DNA of 64,000 nt from Chlorops oryzae (GCA_020466095.1 CM035807.1:32688663-32752662), one strand, 5' to 3'; counted from the first letter of the stretch, positions 46,128 through 59,792 are shown. Notes: generated by a model not told the origin, from the sequence alone. Numbers and translations: made by a program.

Positions 46128-49100
46128 CTTCCCAGACGTACAACGAAATCTCGGGATTTCAGAACAAAATTGAAATCGCCTGGATTTCAAATGCCAAATT
46201 TCTTTAAAAATTGTCTGAAATCTCGAGATTTCGCTGTAAGACTGGAAAGCCGGTCCCAAAGACTGGAAATTTCCCTCAATTTAGGGGGTATTCACCTTAA
46301 ATGGCAACAGTGATCGCAATTCCATGTATTTTGACAGTATAAAGTAGACCTCCCACTTGAAATCATATTAAGTAGCAAGCAAATTAGTTCCCTTCGACGT
46401 TTCTTTGTTTTTGTTTTTAGCCACAATTTAGATTGGATACGCCACTGAGCATGTGGCATAGAGCAAAGTGTGATGGCACTGATACCATGCAATGCCAAAT
46501 TCAACTGAAAAGACTTGGCGGCGATTTTCTATGGAGCTCAATGTGGTTTTGTTCGTTCTTAACTCTCGATGAAGTTCAAATCGATAGAGCCACATATGTA
46601 CATACAAACATACATATATGTGTGAGTATTTCTCGATATATTTCAATCGGAGATTATCTCTTTTATCTTGAGCTATTAATGTGGAAAATCGTTGTGTCTG
46701 TGGAAAAAAATTAATCCAAAGATTATGCAAGTTTGCATGAGAGCACGTATTGAAGATTTCACAATTTTCCATTGAAGAGAAGAAAATGTGTTTTTTGGTT
46801 TTTGTTTTTAGCAAATAACCGCATAAGAAGTTCTTGGAATTTTCGGTTTTTCTTTTTATTTAATTTACTCAAAATTAATTTCCGATTTCCTCATTTGAAT
46901 TTCAATTTAACAAAACGCTACTCGCATGCATCGAAACTTTTTTTTTGTATGCGATTTTGCTGCCTTCATGACTTCACGTACAAAATGAGCTTCATAGCCA
47001 TTGAAATCATCGTTCGCGCCGCTATGACGATATGACAGAGAGACAAAAGAAAAAAGTACCCAAAAACCATAAAGCCTCATCCGATGGACGAAGATCCCAA
47101 GAAAGCCATTTTCTTGATGTCTCATGGCAGTGGCATTCTGTGGCTTTTTTGTGTGCGCGTTTTTTTTTTTTTTGTTTTTCTCTTTGTCTGTAAAGGGTTT
47201 TCGTTTCATGTTTCGCTGCAAGCTTAAATTGAAAAGTTTTTGTTTTATGGCTCAACTTTAGATGAGGAAAATAAATTTTCTTTTTCATTGAATTTTTGCA
47301 AACAAAAAGATGAAATATTCATGGATTAGTTTGTTTATAGTTACATAGTTGTTTATGCCGCAGAAAGTCAAGGGTCCTTCAGAGTATGTATTTTTTTTTT
47401 TCCAATAAGACTTTCGGGACTCAAGTTAACAGTCATTTTATGTAAGAGTTTTGAATATATTGTTGAAAAATTTACTATTTTCCTTTCTTTCTAATGAAAA
47501 CGTTTCATGGTAAGTTCACTTGATGAAAGCGTCCTTATAATAACCAAGTGTGGAAGCACCTAAAGGAACGCATTAAAAGGAATTTCACACACTCAAATCA
47601 ATCTTGCTTGAATAACTTAAATCGGTTTATCGAACGATGAACGGGTGAACTGATGAAAATTGAAGGCAGCTTAGGTTATCAAGGAAAGCATGGACCACTT
47701 TATGAACTGCTAAATACATATCATTACATTTCAAAGTGGTTCACCTTATTTTGCCAGATTGTTCTTTCATACAGAATTTCGAATTATGTAGTTGATAAAT
47801 AATGTTTGTGCTTTCTTGATATTTTTCACAGCAGAACATTCAAGGACCTCCGAAAATATTTTTGAAAATTACTGCAAAAATGTATTTTTAAATATTATAA
47901 TAAATATTTAGAAATTCTCAAAAATTTTTCTGTTCTCCATACAAAATGTGTCCTCTTTTAAACTGCTATTGCTCAATAACGGTACCTTTCAGGCAAGTGA
48001 TGCAAGAACACAATATATTAGGCCTTGACATGAGGTATCGCATATTAAAATTATGCATGAAGTTGCCTGGACACCCTGTATATGAAAAATATTCTCCTGT
48101 AACATTGGATTTTTTTCTTTCGTTCACTTCGTTTTTGCGGTTCAGTCACACATATTTTCAGTTCTTTTTAAGCCAAAATGCTTTGTAGTTGGATTGTATA
48201 AATAAAAAAATTATATATATATATATATTTATATTATGTATATACATCAATTTCTCAAATTTCCACTGTAAACATAAGTGAACAAACAAATAAAAAACTC
48301 GCTTTCGATTAATACCAGTTAACAGTCAAAAGTATTTCACCAAATGGATACGAATAACACTCGCCCTTCGGTTCTTTAAGGACCTTTTTTATACACACTC
48401 AGCAAACTGAATTTTTATATAGATTGTTCAAAAAGAGGTTTTTTTATCCTTTCAAGAAGGTTTCATCGTTTCAGTTGAGTTTTGTTTCTCTTCTATTTTT
48501 TTTCTCACTTTTATTCCAAATAAATCGAGAGTCCTTAAAATCTTCCGAAATTTTTATTAGTATTTTTCACTCCATCGCATTATTTTGTAGTACTATTTTA
48601 TTAGTATTAGTTAATTGAAAAAAAGGAAAATCACTTTTCGACTAACCAGCTGCAGTAAGTTTAAAATCCGTTCGTTAAAATTCAAATATGTCCGACCGAT
48701 TGTTGAATGTGAACTACAATAATCAACAATGGCGATGTGCACTTTTATACCGAAATCAAAAAATTGCTTTTTGAAAATCTGCACCAAGCTCACCGTTCGA
48801 AGATGGGCACCAAAAACTTTGAAAGCATCTTTGGCTACTCATGCGTAGTACATTCAGTCAGCAAGTGAGCAAGCCCGCGAGCAGATCTATTACAATTTTT
48901 TTTTTTTTTTTTTTTTTTTTATGTAACAAATAACAGAGACGGCAAAATGAAATCAACAATAATAATCTCCAAGTGATCAGCGTTTCGATGATGATGCATC
49001 TATTTGGAACGCGCAGGCGCAACGGCGCAACACACTCGATCACGCTTTGCAGACAACTTGAAGATGGCATTACACAAAACGCTTAGCGCTCGCACTCGCA

Positions 49101-49430
49101 CTCGCACTCGCTTTACGAATTTGGCGCCTCTTTGAAGTGTGCACACACATAAGTCGGCCCACGATATTAAAAGCTTCGGAGCATGAGTACTGGATTATTA
49201 CTGGAGTACACGCGGTGAGTACGGTGAGCTTTTGATATTTTTCTCACCGATCTTTTCACGCGATGTGAATTTGTTTTTTTTTTTTTTTTTATGTGTTACA
49301 GCAATTTGAATGCCGCTTGCGTGAGGATGATCAATATTTTGACTTAGATTCTACTATTTAATATCAAAAATAAGTCACCTTTTGCATCGATTCATTGAAA
49401 GAAATTAATTCAAACAATGTTAAAGGGTGT
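46128..49430. other. Intergenic, nothing recognised
   Basis: Contains a TA microsatellite near 48211, T-runs near 47162 and 48899, and four GCACTC units near 49090. No gene or paired repeat was recognised. Confidence 0.4.
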
Positions 49431-50030
49431 TATAGTCAGATGAGCCTGATCGTACGATAACCGGCACAAACATTTATGTTTTATCTTTTAAAACAGGCCA
49501 AATGTTCATTACCAGTAAGGCAAGGAATTCTGGAGATTTTTATTCTGGAGTATTCTGGGCCCCAAGTTTCGATTTTTGTTAAAATTTTTTATGAAAACCC
49601 GAACTCTTTCCGCGACCAATTTTAGGGGATCTAAGTCGGAATAAAAGCTCAATTTCCACTTTTCATTGAAATATCTCGAAAAATTCTGAATTTTAAGCAG
49701 TTTTGGGATTTTTGAGACAGACTCTTGTACTGAAGGTACCTTTAATAATGGTCCGATCGGGTCCATTCTCGAACTTGTTTTTACTTATGTCGCCATGACG
49801 CCATGTCGCACACAAAATTTTGCTCAACTCCTTCGATAAGAAAACTGTATACAAATAGACAGACGGACGGACGCTGATCATTTCTATATATACATATTTT
49901 GTATGGTCTAACTCGCCTGGTTCTGGTTGTTAAAAACAACCACACAAACGTAATATACCCTCGAGACACAGTGTGTCGGGTATGAAAACGCACAAGTGTC
50001 CTCAAATCAGCACACTTTAAAGCAAAAAAA
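49431..50030 (-). mobile_element. Repeat family A copy
   Basis: Minus-strand copy. The 5' end near 49975-49990 carries GACACACTGTGTC between ATACCC and GGGTAT. Then come GTCCGTCCGTCTGTC, GAGAATGGACCCGATCGGAC, and a 3' end GACTATAACACCC at 49431. 49578-50030 is a direct repeat of 52518-52966. Confidence 0.8.
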
Positions 50031-50034
50031 AAAA

Positions 50035-51075
50035 AAAACAAGTAAAGAAGTTTACATCGGCAAAGCCGATTGCACAAATACCTTTTCCTCAGCCTAAAAT
50101 ATGTTAAAACATTACCTTAACGAAAATTCCTGCCGTTTTCGTTGTTCTAGCTTGGATATCTATTTATATCTTATCTGTACTTCGAGTTAGCTTCTAAAAC
50201 TCGAGATTATTATTAAGAAAAAAATTTTCGCGAATGGTGGTCATGGTCAAATTTTAACCGTTAGAGGACATTTTGTCTAGCTGCGAAATACTCAATTCAA
50301 AAAAGAGAAAATCGAATTTTTGCGAATTTCGCGAATGGTGGTCTTGATCAAGTTTTAACCCTTAGAGGACATTTTGTCTAGCTGCGAAATACTCAATTCA
50401 AAATAGTGTAAATCAAAATTTTTCGAATTTCGCGAATGGTGGTCTTGATCAAATTTTAACCCTTAGAGGACATTTTGTTTAGCTGCGAAATACTCAATTC
50501 AAAATAGTGAAAATCAAATTTTCGCGAATTTCGCGGATGGTGGTCTTGATCAAATTTTAACCCTTAGAGGACATTTTGTTTAGCTGCGAAATACTCAATT
50601 CAAAATAGTGAAAATCAATTTTTGCGAATTTCGCGAAATGTGGTCATGGTCAAAATTTATCCATAATGGACGACTTTATTTGGCGGCAAAATACACAATC
50701 AGAAGAAGCAAAAAAATAATTTTTGTATTCAGATATGAGAATAAGAGAAAGAGTGTTTTTTTCTATTGTGTAGGATGATGACCATAGTTATAGCGATGTC
50801 GCAATTTTTTTTCAGCGAAAGCTTAAGTCTACATAGTAGCTATACACTCACCAAATTTCAATAAGCTGGGATGTATAGTAAAAAAGTTATCCAGGAAAAA
50901 CGTTAAAAATCGTGATTTTTGAAACTTCTGAACCACTTCCCACGACCCAAGAAGGGACTACGAAAAAAATTTGTATGCAGTTTTTTGGACATTTACCTGG
51001 TTGAAGTCCATGCCAAATTTCAATATGATATCTTTCATGGCTTAGGAGTAAATTACGAAAAACTAAAGTGTGACC

Positions 51076-51115
<40 letters not shown>

Positions 51116-51247
51116 TGGCTAGATCGATTCCTCTTGTCACCCTGATCAAGAATATATATATATGTCTATATCTACCGCGACTCCTTTAGTATGTTACATA
51201 CACCGTGCCAAACTTAATATACCCTTTCCTTCGGAAAAGGTATAAAA
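50035..51247 (-). mobile_element. Repeat family B copy, near complete
   Basis: Minus-strand copy. It starts ATACCTTTTCCGAAGGAAAG, followed by TATTAAGTTTGGCACGG, TTCTTGATCAGGGTGAC and (GTCT)n. It has about four tandem units of roughly 115 bp (AATTTCGCGAATGGTGGTC...GAGGACATTTTG) and ends ATCGGCTTTGCCGAT, 13 nt, CTTGTTTTT. This layout matches dipteran INE-1/mini-me elements, non-autonomous Helitrons. Confidence 0.8.
51076..51115. repeat. GACA microsatellite within the B element
   Basis: About ten GACA units. The inverted twin is at 51662-51701 with the same length. A GTCY repeat at this spot is a mark of mini-me-like elements. Confidence 0.9.
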
Positions 51248-51534
51248 AAAGTAAATTCAAAAATGGATGCCATTTTTTCTTCTTCTTCTTCTTCTTTCTA
51301 AAATATGATGATGCCTCTGTCAATCGTTAGACCTTGTCATTTTGACACTTTTACGAATGCTGATGAAGGATTTTGATAAATATAAACGATTATTTTTGAG
51401 TTTGTGGTCAAACTTGGATGAGCCATGCCAATGGGTACACTTCCATTGAACTTGTAACGAGAAAATAATTGAAGCTTTGAAAAACTCAAAACATTATTTG
51501 TGTCAAATGGTGTTCACTTGAGATATTGTTTTTA
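51248..51534 (+). repeat. Segment X, inverted copy of 52970-53250
   Basis: Contains TTCTTCTTCTTCTTC and GGTGTTCACTTGAGATATTG. The reverse complement recurs at 52970-53250 almost unchanged. Its origin is unknown; it is not coding. Confidence 0.75.
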
Positions 51535-51536
51535 TA

Positions 51537-51661
51537 CCTTTTCCGAAGGAAAGGGTATATTAAGTTTGGCACGGTGTATGTAACATACTAAAGGAGTCGC
51601 GGTAGATATAGACATATATATATATTCTTGATCAGGGTGACAAGAGGAATCGATCTAGCCA

Positions 51662-51701
<40 letters not shown>

Positions 51702-52516
51702 GGTCACACTTTAGTTTTTCGTAATTTACTCCTAAGCCATGAAAGATATCATATTGAAATTTGGCATGGACTTCAACCAGGTAAATGTCCAAAAAACTGC
51801 ATACAAATTTTTTTCGTAGTCCCTTCTTGGGTCGTGGGAAGTGGTTCAGAAGTTTCAAAAATCACGATTTTTAACGTTTTTCCTGGATAACTTTTTTTAC
51901 TATACATCCCAGCTTATTGAAATTTGGTGAGTGTATAGCTACTATGTAGACTTAAGCTTTCGCTGAAAAAAAATTGCGACATCGCTATAACTATGGTCAT
52001 CATCCTACACAATAGAAAAAAACACTCTTTCTCTTATTCTCATATCTGAATACAAAAAATTATTTTTTTGCTTCTTCTGATTGTGTATTTTGCCGCCAAA
52101 TAAAGTCGTCCATTATGGATAAATTTTTGACCATGACCACATTTCGCGAAATTCGCAAAAATTGATTTTCACTTTTGAATTGAGTATTTCGCAGCTAAAC
52201 AAAATGTCCTCTAAGGGTTTAAAATTTGATCAAGACCACCATCCGCGAAATTCGCGAAAATTTGATTTTCACTATTTTGAATTGAGTATTTCGCAGCTAA
52301 ACAAAATGTCCTCTAAGGGTTAAAATTTGATCAAGACCACCATTCGCGAAATTCGAAAAATTTTGATTTACACTATTTTGAATTGAGTATTTCGCAGCTA
52401 GACAAAATGTCCTCTAAGGGTTAAAACTTGATCAAGACCACCATTCGCGAAATTCGCAAAAATTCGATTTTTCTCTTTTTTGAATTGAGTATTTCGCAGC
52501 TAGACAAAATGTCCTC
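51537..52516 (+). mobile_element. Repeat family B copy, truncated, inverted to 50271-51242
   Basis: A near-perfect inverted copy of the preceding B element about an axis near 51388. It includes the same number of GTCT/GACA repeats and an identical 67-codon open frame on its minus strand. It stops abruptly at 52516, where an A fragment starts. Confidence 0.85.
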
Positions 52517-52966
52517 TTGTTAAAATTTTTTATGAAAACCCGAACTCTTTCCGCGACCAATTTTAGGGGATCTAAGTCGGAATAAAAGCTCAATTTCCAC
52601 ATTTCATTGAAATATCTCGAAAAATTCTGAATTTTAAGCAGTTTTGGGATTTTTGAGACAGACTCTTGTACCTTTAATAATGGTCCGATCGGGTCCATTC
52701 TCGAACTTGTTTTTACTTATGTCGCCATGTCGCACACTAAATTTTGTCAAGATAGCTCAACTCCTTCGATAAGAAAACTGTATACAAATAGACAGACGGA
52801 CGGACGCTGATCATTTCTATATATATTTTGTATGGTCTAACTCGCCTGGTTCTGGTTGTTAAAAACAACCACACAAACGCAATATACCCTCGAGACACAG
52901 TGTGTCGGGTATGAAAACGCACAAGTGTCCTCAAATCAGCACACTTTAAAGCAAAAAAAAAAAAAA
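52517..52966 (-). mobile_element. Repeat family A copy, truncated
   Basis: Direct repeat of 49578-50030, beginning GTTAAAATTTTTTATGAAAA and ending CACACTTTAAAGC plus an A-run. The 3' end of the element is missing at the 52516 junction. Confidence 0.8.
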
Positions 52967-52969
52967 AAC

Positions 52970-53250
52970 AATATCTCAAGTGAACACCATTTGACACAAA
53001 TAAATGTTTTGAGTTTTTCAAAGCTTCAATTATTTTCTCGTTACAAGTTCAATGGAAGTGTACCCATTGGCATGGCTCATCCAAGTTGACCACAAACTCA
53101 AAAATAATCGTTTATATTTATCAAAATCCTTCATCAGCATTCGTAAAAGTGTCAAAATGACAAGGTCTAACGATTGACAGAGGCATCATCATATTTTAGA
53201 AAGAAGAAGAAGAAGAAGAAAAAATGGCATCCATTTTTGAATTTACTTTT
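52970..53250 (-). repeat. Segment X', inverted copy of 51248-51534
   Basis: Reverse complement of segment X, with AAGAAGAAGAAGAAG near 53205. It directly precedes the first copy of the 3 kb duplication. Confidence 0.75.
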
Positions 53251-53258
53251 TTTTTTTT

Positions 53259-56200
53259 ATGAGAAAAGCAAATGCCAGAGGCAATTTGAATTTTCGAAAA
53301 TTGATTTTACATCGACATTGCCAATTGGCAGACATGAATGAGCGTTGGAAATTGAAAAAGATGAGACATTTTTTATGGGTTTTATTTGGCCAAGTTTTTC
53401 AATTCGATAAGTGCATATTGAATGCGATTTAAGTGAATCAATTTTATGCTCAAAGCGCGTTCATAATTCCCCAAAGGATGAGAAATCGAATTTTAATTTT
53501 TGTGAATCGCTAAAGATTAGAGCGACCTTAAGCTTAAGAGTTTTGGACTACCCATCACAAATTAAAGATGATTGAGTGTAAACATTCGAGGGCCAGAGAG
53601 GTACGTATAACAGCGATTGAGAGGAAGAGAGAATAAAATTCAGATTCGAAAGAAGGTTTTTTGTCATTTTCGAAATGGGAAATTGTTTTGTCGCATTGAA
53701 TCATAGGCAGGAAATTACATAGATTTCAATCAGAGAGAAAAATTATGCATGACAACGGATTACTTTTGACACAAATTTGATATTCCATCAATTTTGCAAA
53801 ATCGGCGGCCTAGAAATTAAAAATATATTTGGCGTGAAAACAGAATTAACGATATGTATAAACACTCTCTATTCATCAATCATTATTATTTTCATTATTT
53901 TCGTTATTAAGATTAATTTGCATCGCATAAAACGTGCAAAGCTTTATATCCATTAATGGCTTATTATGTCAGAATGAGTGCCGTCTTTTTTTTTGCGTTT
54001 TTATCAGACAACTTTCTGCAAAAATTTAGGTAAACATACAATGCGACATACATATAAGTGAATGTATGTGTTCTCAATTTTTTTTTTCTTGAAATCGTTA
54101 AAGTTTTCAAACAAATTGATGGAAAATTTGTACCAACTTCTCGCTTTATACAGCTTTGTTCACAATCCCAGAAAAGACCGACAATTTTGTTCAAAACAAT
54201 TAAGACAAGAAGTCAATTGAGCTTTTCATTAACAGTTTGTTTTCGTCCTGTCAGTAAAAGAAAGAGTCTAAAGTGGGCACAACAAAGCGAAAATAGAATA
54301 ACTGGAGAAGAGCAGAAGGTTAACCTGCCTCGGTTCGCTTGCTCTCACCGACAAATGAGATTTCGTAGGAGTATTGAATGTCCTTCAAAATCGTTCTGCC
54401 CACCAAGAGCAATCAATTTCATTCACAGATCGAATTTCATTTTCAACGTCATTCTGAGCGAAGTCGTGGAGCTTTGCTGAATACAGGTGAGAAGGCTCCC
54501 AGAGATATTTTCTTACATCAATGCGCTTACTTTGAATTGGAAAATCTAAAAATATTTCCATAAAAGAAGATGAAAAGTTCCTTACTATTGTTTGAACTCT
54601 TTGGATCTCTGCGCCTCTGCCTACAGCGATTTATTCTTAACCATCGATGCATGTTTCGACTAGTAATGCTGCCTAATCTCTTATTCACCGGGTATCTAAC
54701 CGACCATGCACGACTAGGACTGCTGTGCCAATAATAACGATGATTGTGCTGCTTTAAGTGAAACGAAATTCTGAAGTGCCCAACCAATGCCGAACTTTAA
54801 GCTTCAGATATGTTCGCACAAGCGAATTAAGACCGATATGGGTAGACGAACCTCAAAAGCCTTCAGTCATGACCAATTTGTTTCGTGTTTATAAAATAAA
54901 CATCCAAAAATATGGACTACTCGCAAAGTGCTCTTGATTTAATCCAACTCGCTGCTAAGCGAAAAGCTCAACGTCGGCCTGCCCACATATCATACATACA
55001 TATATCTCGGATTTTTATTTTATTTCGGGCAATCTTATGTGCTCCATGCCTTGCGAATTTATCATGTCATTTCGGAAGTGCTTCGCTTGCCAATACATTT
55101 TTTTCGACACTTAAATCTATTGCATTCGGTGCCTTTTTGCCACAATCGCGACGTGCATTTGGGCTTTTAATGACCATCAATATTTGATACTTTCTGTACC
55201 GATTTAATAAATTTAATTCGAAGGTCGTTGATTAAATGAATCTGTTTTCAATAGGGTCTAATGACGTCCTCATTATTGTTGATCAGTATAGAGCTGTTAT
55301 GTCACAGATCAGTGTTTGGTATTAATCTCCCGATAACTATACTTGGTATCATTTTCTCTTGATATTTTGAATTCATTTCTTTAGCAATTTCACGATTGAC
55401 AGCCTGTCTAAGATCAAAATTCATACATACATTGGTTCAAATAGGCTCTTGTTAGGCTTCAATTACGAGCAACTGCATGGGATATGACAAAAGAGTTCAT
55501 TTCGCTTTTGACTTAAGACCTTTTTTTGACATGACCTCGACTCCGACATTTGAAGCTTTAATTATTTCGCCTTCAAAGAAACAATAAAGTTTTTCGTCAC
55601 TAAATGCATTTGACTTCAATTCAAGCACTTCGATTTCGTGCTTTCAGTGGTTTGATGCATTCTTGTCCTCAGTATGGTGATGCCGCCAATGGACATTAAA
55701 CTCTACATAAGACTGACTGAATGGCTTGATGAACATGTCCACTGGAACAATAATATGTTTATTGCGCTCTCGAAATTCCCTTGAAACATAATTAAGAAAA
55801 TGGTTTTATTATTTGCCTTACGTTTGATGAGACATATGCACATGAGCAGCCGGTGCTCTTCATCCCCCTCTGCCTTTGAGGAGTTGAACCAAAGTTTAAC
55901 GACAATTCGCTCATAATTCTTATTCAACAATATCGCTTTGGCATTGAATCGAAATACAATCATGCTGTCATATATTCCACTGAGGTTTGATGGCTAAATT
56001 GCCGATTCGGAAAGATAATTGAGCATTAACGATTTTAGTGCAACCAATTTTGAATATCGAGTGCAGCTGAATTTGTTCCGAAATACGAGCTTCTTAGTTT
56101 ATTTATCCATGAAATGTTCTTGGAAATAGTTTATATCCTCGATTGTTATGATGTGCATGTTAAATGATTGATAGATCGATTTGAATGGACATGAGAACTG

Positions 56201-56322
56201 GATATGTATGTATGTATCCAAAAAAATGTGTAGTTGAAATCTTAGACTAACAAAGGCATATGGAATGCCCTTCAGTGGCGCCTTCTTCTATGTATTTTTG
56301 CTTAATTCATTCTTAATGATTT
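53259..56322. repeat. Tandem duplication, copy 1 (3064 bp)
   Basis: Starts ATGAGAAAAGCAAATGCCAG and ends CATTCTTAATGATTT. It aligns over its whole length with 56743-59792, with few visible differences, for example a 4-bp TTGC present near 55068 only here. Open frames inside differ between copies mostly at amino-acid-changing sites, so no gene is called. A stretch of about 400 bp (about 54592-55010) looks identical in both. Confidence 0.92.
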
Positions 56323-56742
56323 GATCAAGACCACCATTCGCGAAATTCGAAAAATTTTGATTTACACTATTTTGAATTGAGTATTTCGCAGCTAGACAAA
56401 ATGTCCTCTAAGGGTTAAAACTTGATCAAGACCACCATTCGCGAAATTCGCAAAAATTCGATTTTCTCTTTTTTGAATTGAGTATTTCGCAGCTAGACAA
56501 AATGTCCTCTAACGGTTAAAATTTGACCATGACCACCATTCGCGAAAATTTTTTTCTTAATAATAATCTCGAGTTTTAGAAGCTAACTCGAAGCACAGAT
56601 AAGATATAAATAGATATCCAAGCTAGAACAACGAAAACGGCAGGAATTTTCGTTAAGGTAATGTTTTAACATATTTTTAGGCTGAGGAAAAGGTATTTGT
56701 GCAATCGGCTTTGCCGATGTAAACTTCTTTACTTGTTTTTTT
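56323..56742 (+). mobile_element. Repeat family B 3' fragment between the tandem copies
   Basis: Two copies of the tandem unit (GATCAAGACCACCATTCGCG), then GGTAATGTTTTAAC, GAGGAAAAGGTATTTGTGCA, the hairpin ATCGGC-TTT-GCCGAT, 13 nt, and CTTGTTTTT. It marks the junction of the duplication. Confidence 0.85.
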
Positions 56743-59700
56743 ATGAGAAAAGCAAATGCCAGAGGCAATTTGAATTTTCGAAAATTGATTTTACATCGAC
56801 ATTGCCAATTGGCAGACATGAATGAGCGTTGGAAATTGAAAAAGATGAGACATTTTTTATGGGTTTTATTTGGCCAAGTTTTTCAATTCGATAAGTGCAT
56901 ATTGAATGCGATTTAAGTGAATCAATTTTATGCTCAAAGCGCGTTCATAATTCCCCAAAGGATGAGAAATCGAATTTTAATTTTTGTGAATCGCTAAAGA
57001 TTAGAGCGACCTTAAGCTTAAGAGTTTTGGACTACCCATCACAAATTAAAGATGATTGAGTGTAAACATTCGAGGGCCAGAGAGGTAAGTATAACAGCGA
57101 TTGAGAGGGAGAGAGAATAAAATTCGGATTCGAAAGAAGGTTTTTTGTCATTTTCGAAATGGGAAATTGTTTTGTCGCATTGAATCATAGGCAGGAAATT
57201 ATAAAGATTTCAATCAGAGAGAAAAATTATGCATGACAACGGATAACTTTTGACACAATTTGATATTCCATCAATTTTGCAAAATCGGCGGCCTAGAAAT
57301 TAAAAATATATTTGGCGTGAAAACAGAATTAACGATATGTATAAACACTCTCTATTCATCAATCATTATTATTTTCATTATTTTCGTTATTAAGATTAAT
57401 TTGCATCGCATAAAACGTGCTTTATATCCATATATGGCTTATTATGTCAGAATGAGTGCCGTCTTTTTTTTGCGTTTTTATCAGACAACTTTCTGCAAAA
57501 AATTTAGGTAAACATACAATGCGACATACATATAAGTGAATGTATGTGCTCTCAATTTTTTTTTCTTGAAATCGTTAAAGTTTTCAAACAAATTGATGGA
57601 AAATTTGTACCAGCTTTTCGCTTTATACAGCTTTGTTCACAATCCCCGAAAAGACCGACAATTTTGTTGAAAACAATTAAGACAAGAAGTCAATTGAGCT
57701 TTTCATTAACAGTTTGTTTTCGTCCTGTCAGTAAGAGAAAGAGTCTAAAGTGGGCACAACAAAGCGAAAATAGAATAACTGGAGAAGAGCAGAAGGTTAA
57801 TCTGCCTCGGTTCGCTTGCTCGTACCAACAAATGAGATTTCGTAGGAGTATTGAATGTCCTTCAAAATCGATCTGCCCACCAAGAGCAATCAATTTCATT
57901 TACAGATCGAAATTCATTTTCAACGTCATTCTGAGCGAAGTCGTGGAGCTTTGCTGAATACAGGTGAGAAGGCTCCCAGAGATATTTTCTTACATCAATG
58001 CGCTTCCTTTGAATTGGAAAATCTAAAAATATTTCCATAAAAGATGCTGAAAAGTTCCTTACTATTGTTTGAACTCTTTGGATCTCTGCGCCTCTGCCTA
58101 CAGCGATTTATTCTTAACCATCGATGCATGTTTCGACTAGTAATGCTGCCTAATCTCTTATTCACCGGGTATCTAACCGACCATGCACGACTAGGACTGC
58201 TGTGCCAATAATAACGATGATTGTGCTGCTTTAAGTGAAACGAAATTCTGAAGTGCCCAACCAATGCCGAACTTTAAGCTTCAGATATGTTCGCACAAGC
58301 GAATTAAGACCGATATGGGTAGACGAACCTCAAAAGCCTTCAGTCATGACCAATTTGTTTCGTGTTTATAAAATAAACATCCAAAAATATGGACTACTCG
58401 CAAAGTGCTCTTGATTTAATCCAACTCGCTGCAAAGCGAAAAGCTCAACGTCGGCCTGCCCACATATCATACATACATATATCTCGGATTTTTATTTTAT
58501 TTCGGGCAATCTTATGTGTTCCATGCCTTGCGAATTTATCATGTCATTTCGGAAGTGCTTCGCCAATACATTTTTTTCGACACTTAAATCTATTGCATTC
58601 GGTGCCTTTTTGCCACAATCGCGACGTGCATTTGGGCTTTTAATGACCATCAATATTTGATACTTTCTGTACCGATTTAATAAATTTAATTCGAAGGTCG
58701 TTGATTAAATGAATCTGTTTTCAATAGGGTCTAATGACGTCCTCATTATTGTTGATCAGTATAGAGCTGTTATGTCACAGATCAGTGTTTGGTATTAATC
58801 TCCCGATAACTATACTTGGTATCATTTTCTCTTGATATTTTGAATTCATTTCTTTAGCAATTTCACGATTGACAGCCCGTCTAAGATCAAAATTCATACA
58901 TACATTGGTTCAAATAGGCTCTTGTTAGGCTTCAATTACGAGCAACTGCATGGGATATGACAAAAGAGTTCATTTCGCTTTTGACTTAAGACCTTCTTTG
59001 ACATGACCTCGATTCCGACATTTGAAGCTTTAATTATTTCGCCTTCAAAGAAACAATAAAGTTTTTCGTCACTAAATGCATTTGACTTCAATTCAAGCAC
59101 TTCGATTTCGTGCTTTCAGTGGTTTGATGCATTCTTGTCCTCAGTATGGTGATGCCGCCAATGGACATTAAACTCTACATAAGACTGACTGAATGGCTTG
59201 ATGAACATGTCCACTGGAACAATAATATGTTTATTGCGCTCTCGATTTTCCCTTGAAACATAATTAAGAAAATAGTTTTATTATTTGCCTTACGTTTGAT
59301 GAGACATATGCACATGAGCAGCCGGTGCTCTTCATCCCCCTCTGCCTTTGAGGAGTTGAACCAAAGTTTAACGACAAATCGCTCATAATTCTTATTCAAC
59401 AATATCGCTTTGGCATTGAATCGAAATACAATCATGCTGTCATATATTCCACTGAGGTTTGATGGCTAAATTGCCGATTCGGAAAGATAATTGAGCATTA
59501 ACGATTTTAGTGCAACCAATTTTGAATATCGAGTGCAGCTGAATTTGTTCCGAAATACGAGCTTCTTAGTTTATTTATCCATGAAATGTTCTTGGAAATA
59601 GTTTATATCCTCGATTGTTATGATGTGCATGTTAAATGATTGATAGATCGATTTGAATGGACATGAGAACTGGATATGTATGTATGTATCCAAAAAAATG

Positions 59701-59792
59701 TGTAGTTGAAATCTTAGACTAACAAAGGCATATGGAATGCCTTCAGTGGCGCCTTCTTCTATGTATTTTTGCTTAATTCATTCTTAATGATT
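56743..59792. repeat. Tandem duplication, copy 2 (3050 bp)
   Basis: Direct copy of 53259-56322 at an offset of 3484 bp. After its end the sequence becomes unique (TTTTCATCAATATGTATG). Confidence 0.92.

Noticed and set aside
51655..51858. Conserved 67-codon frame inside both B copies
   Set aside because: It spans a microsatellite in a non-coding repeat, and identity reflects recent inverted duplication.
54058..54480. 140-codon open frame in the duplicated unit, repeated at 57544-57957
   Set aside because: Differences between the copies mostly change amino acids, so the frame shows no sign of protein-level constraint.
55703..55963. Minus-strand frame (and 59175-59435) with exon-like sequence, possible receptor exon
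   Set aside because: A donor-like site and an acceptor-like site are visible but no family could be recognised and neighbouring exons were not found.
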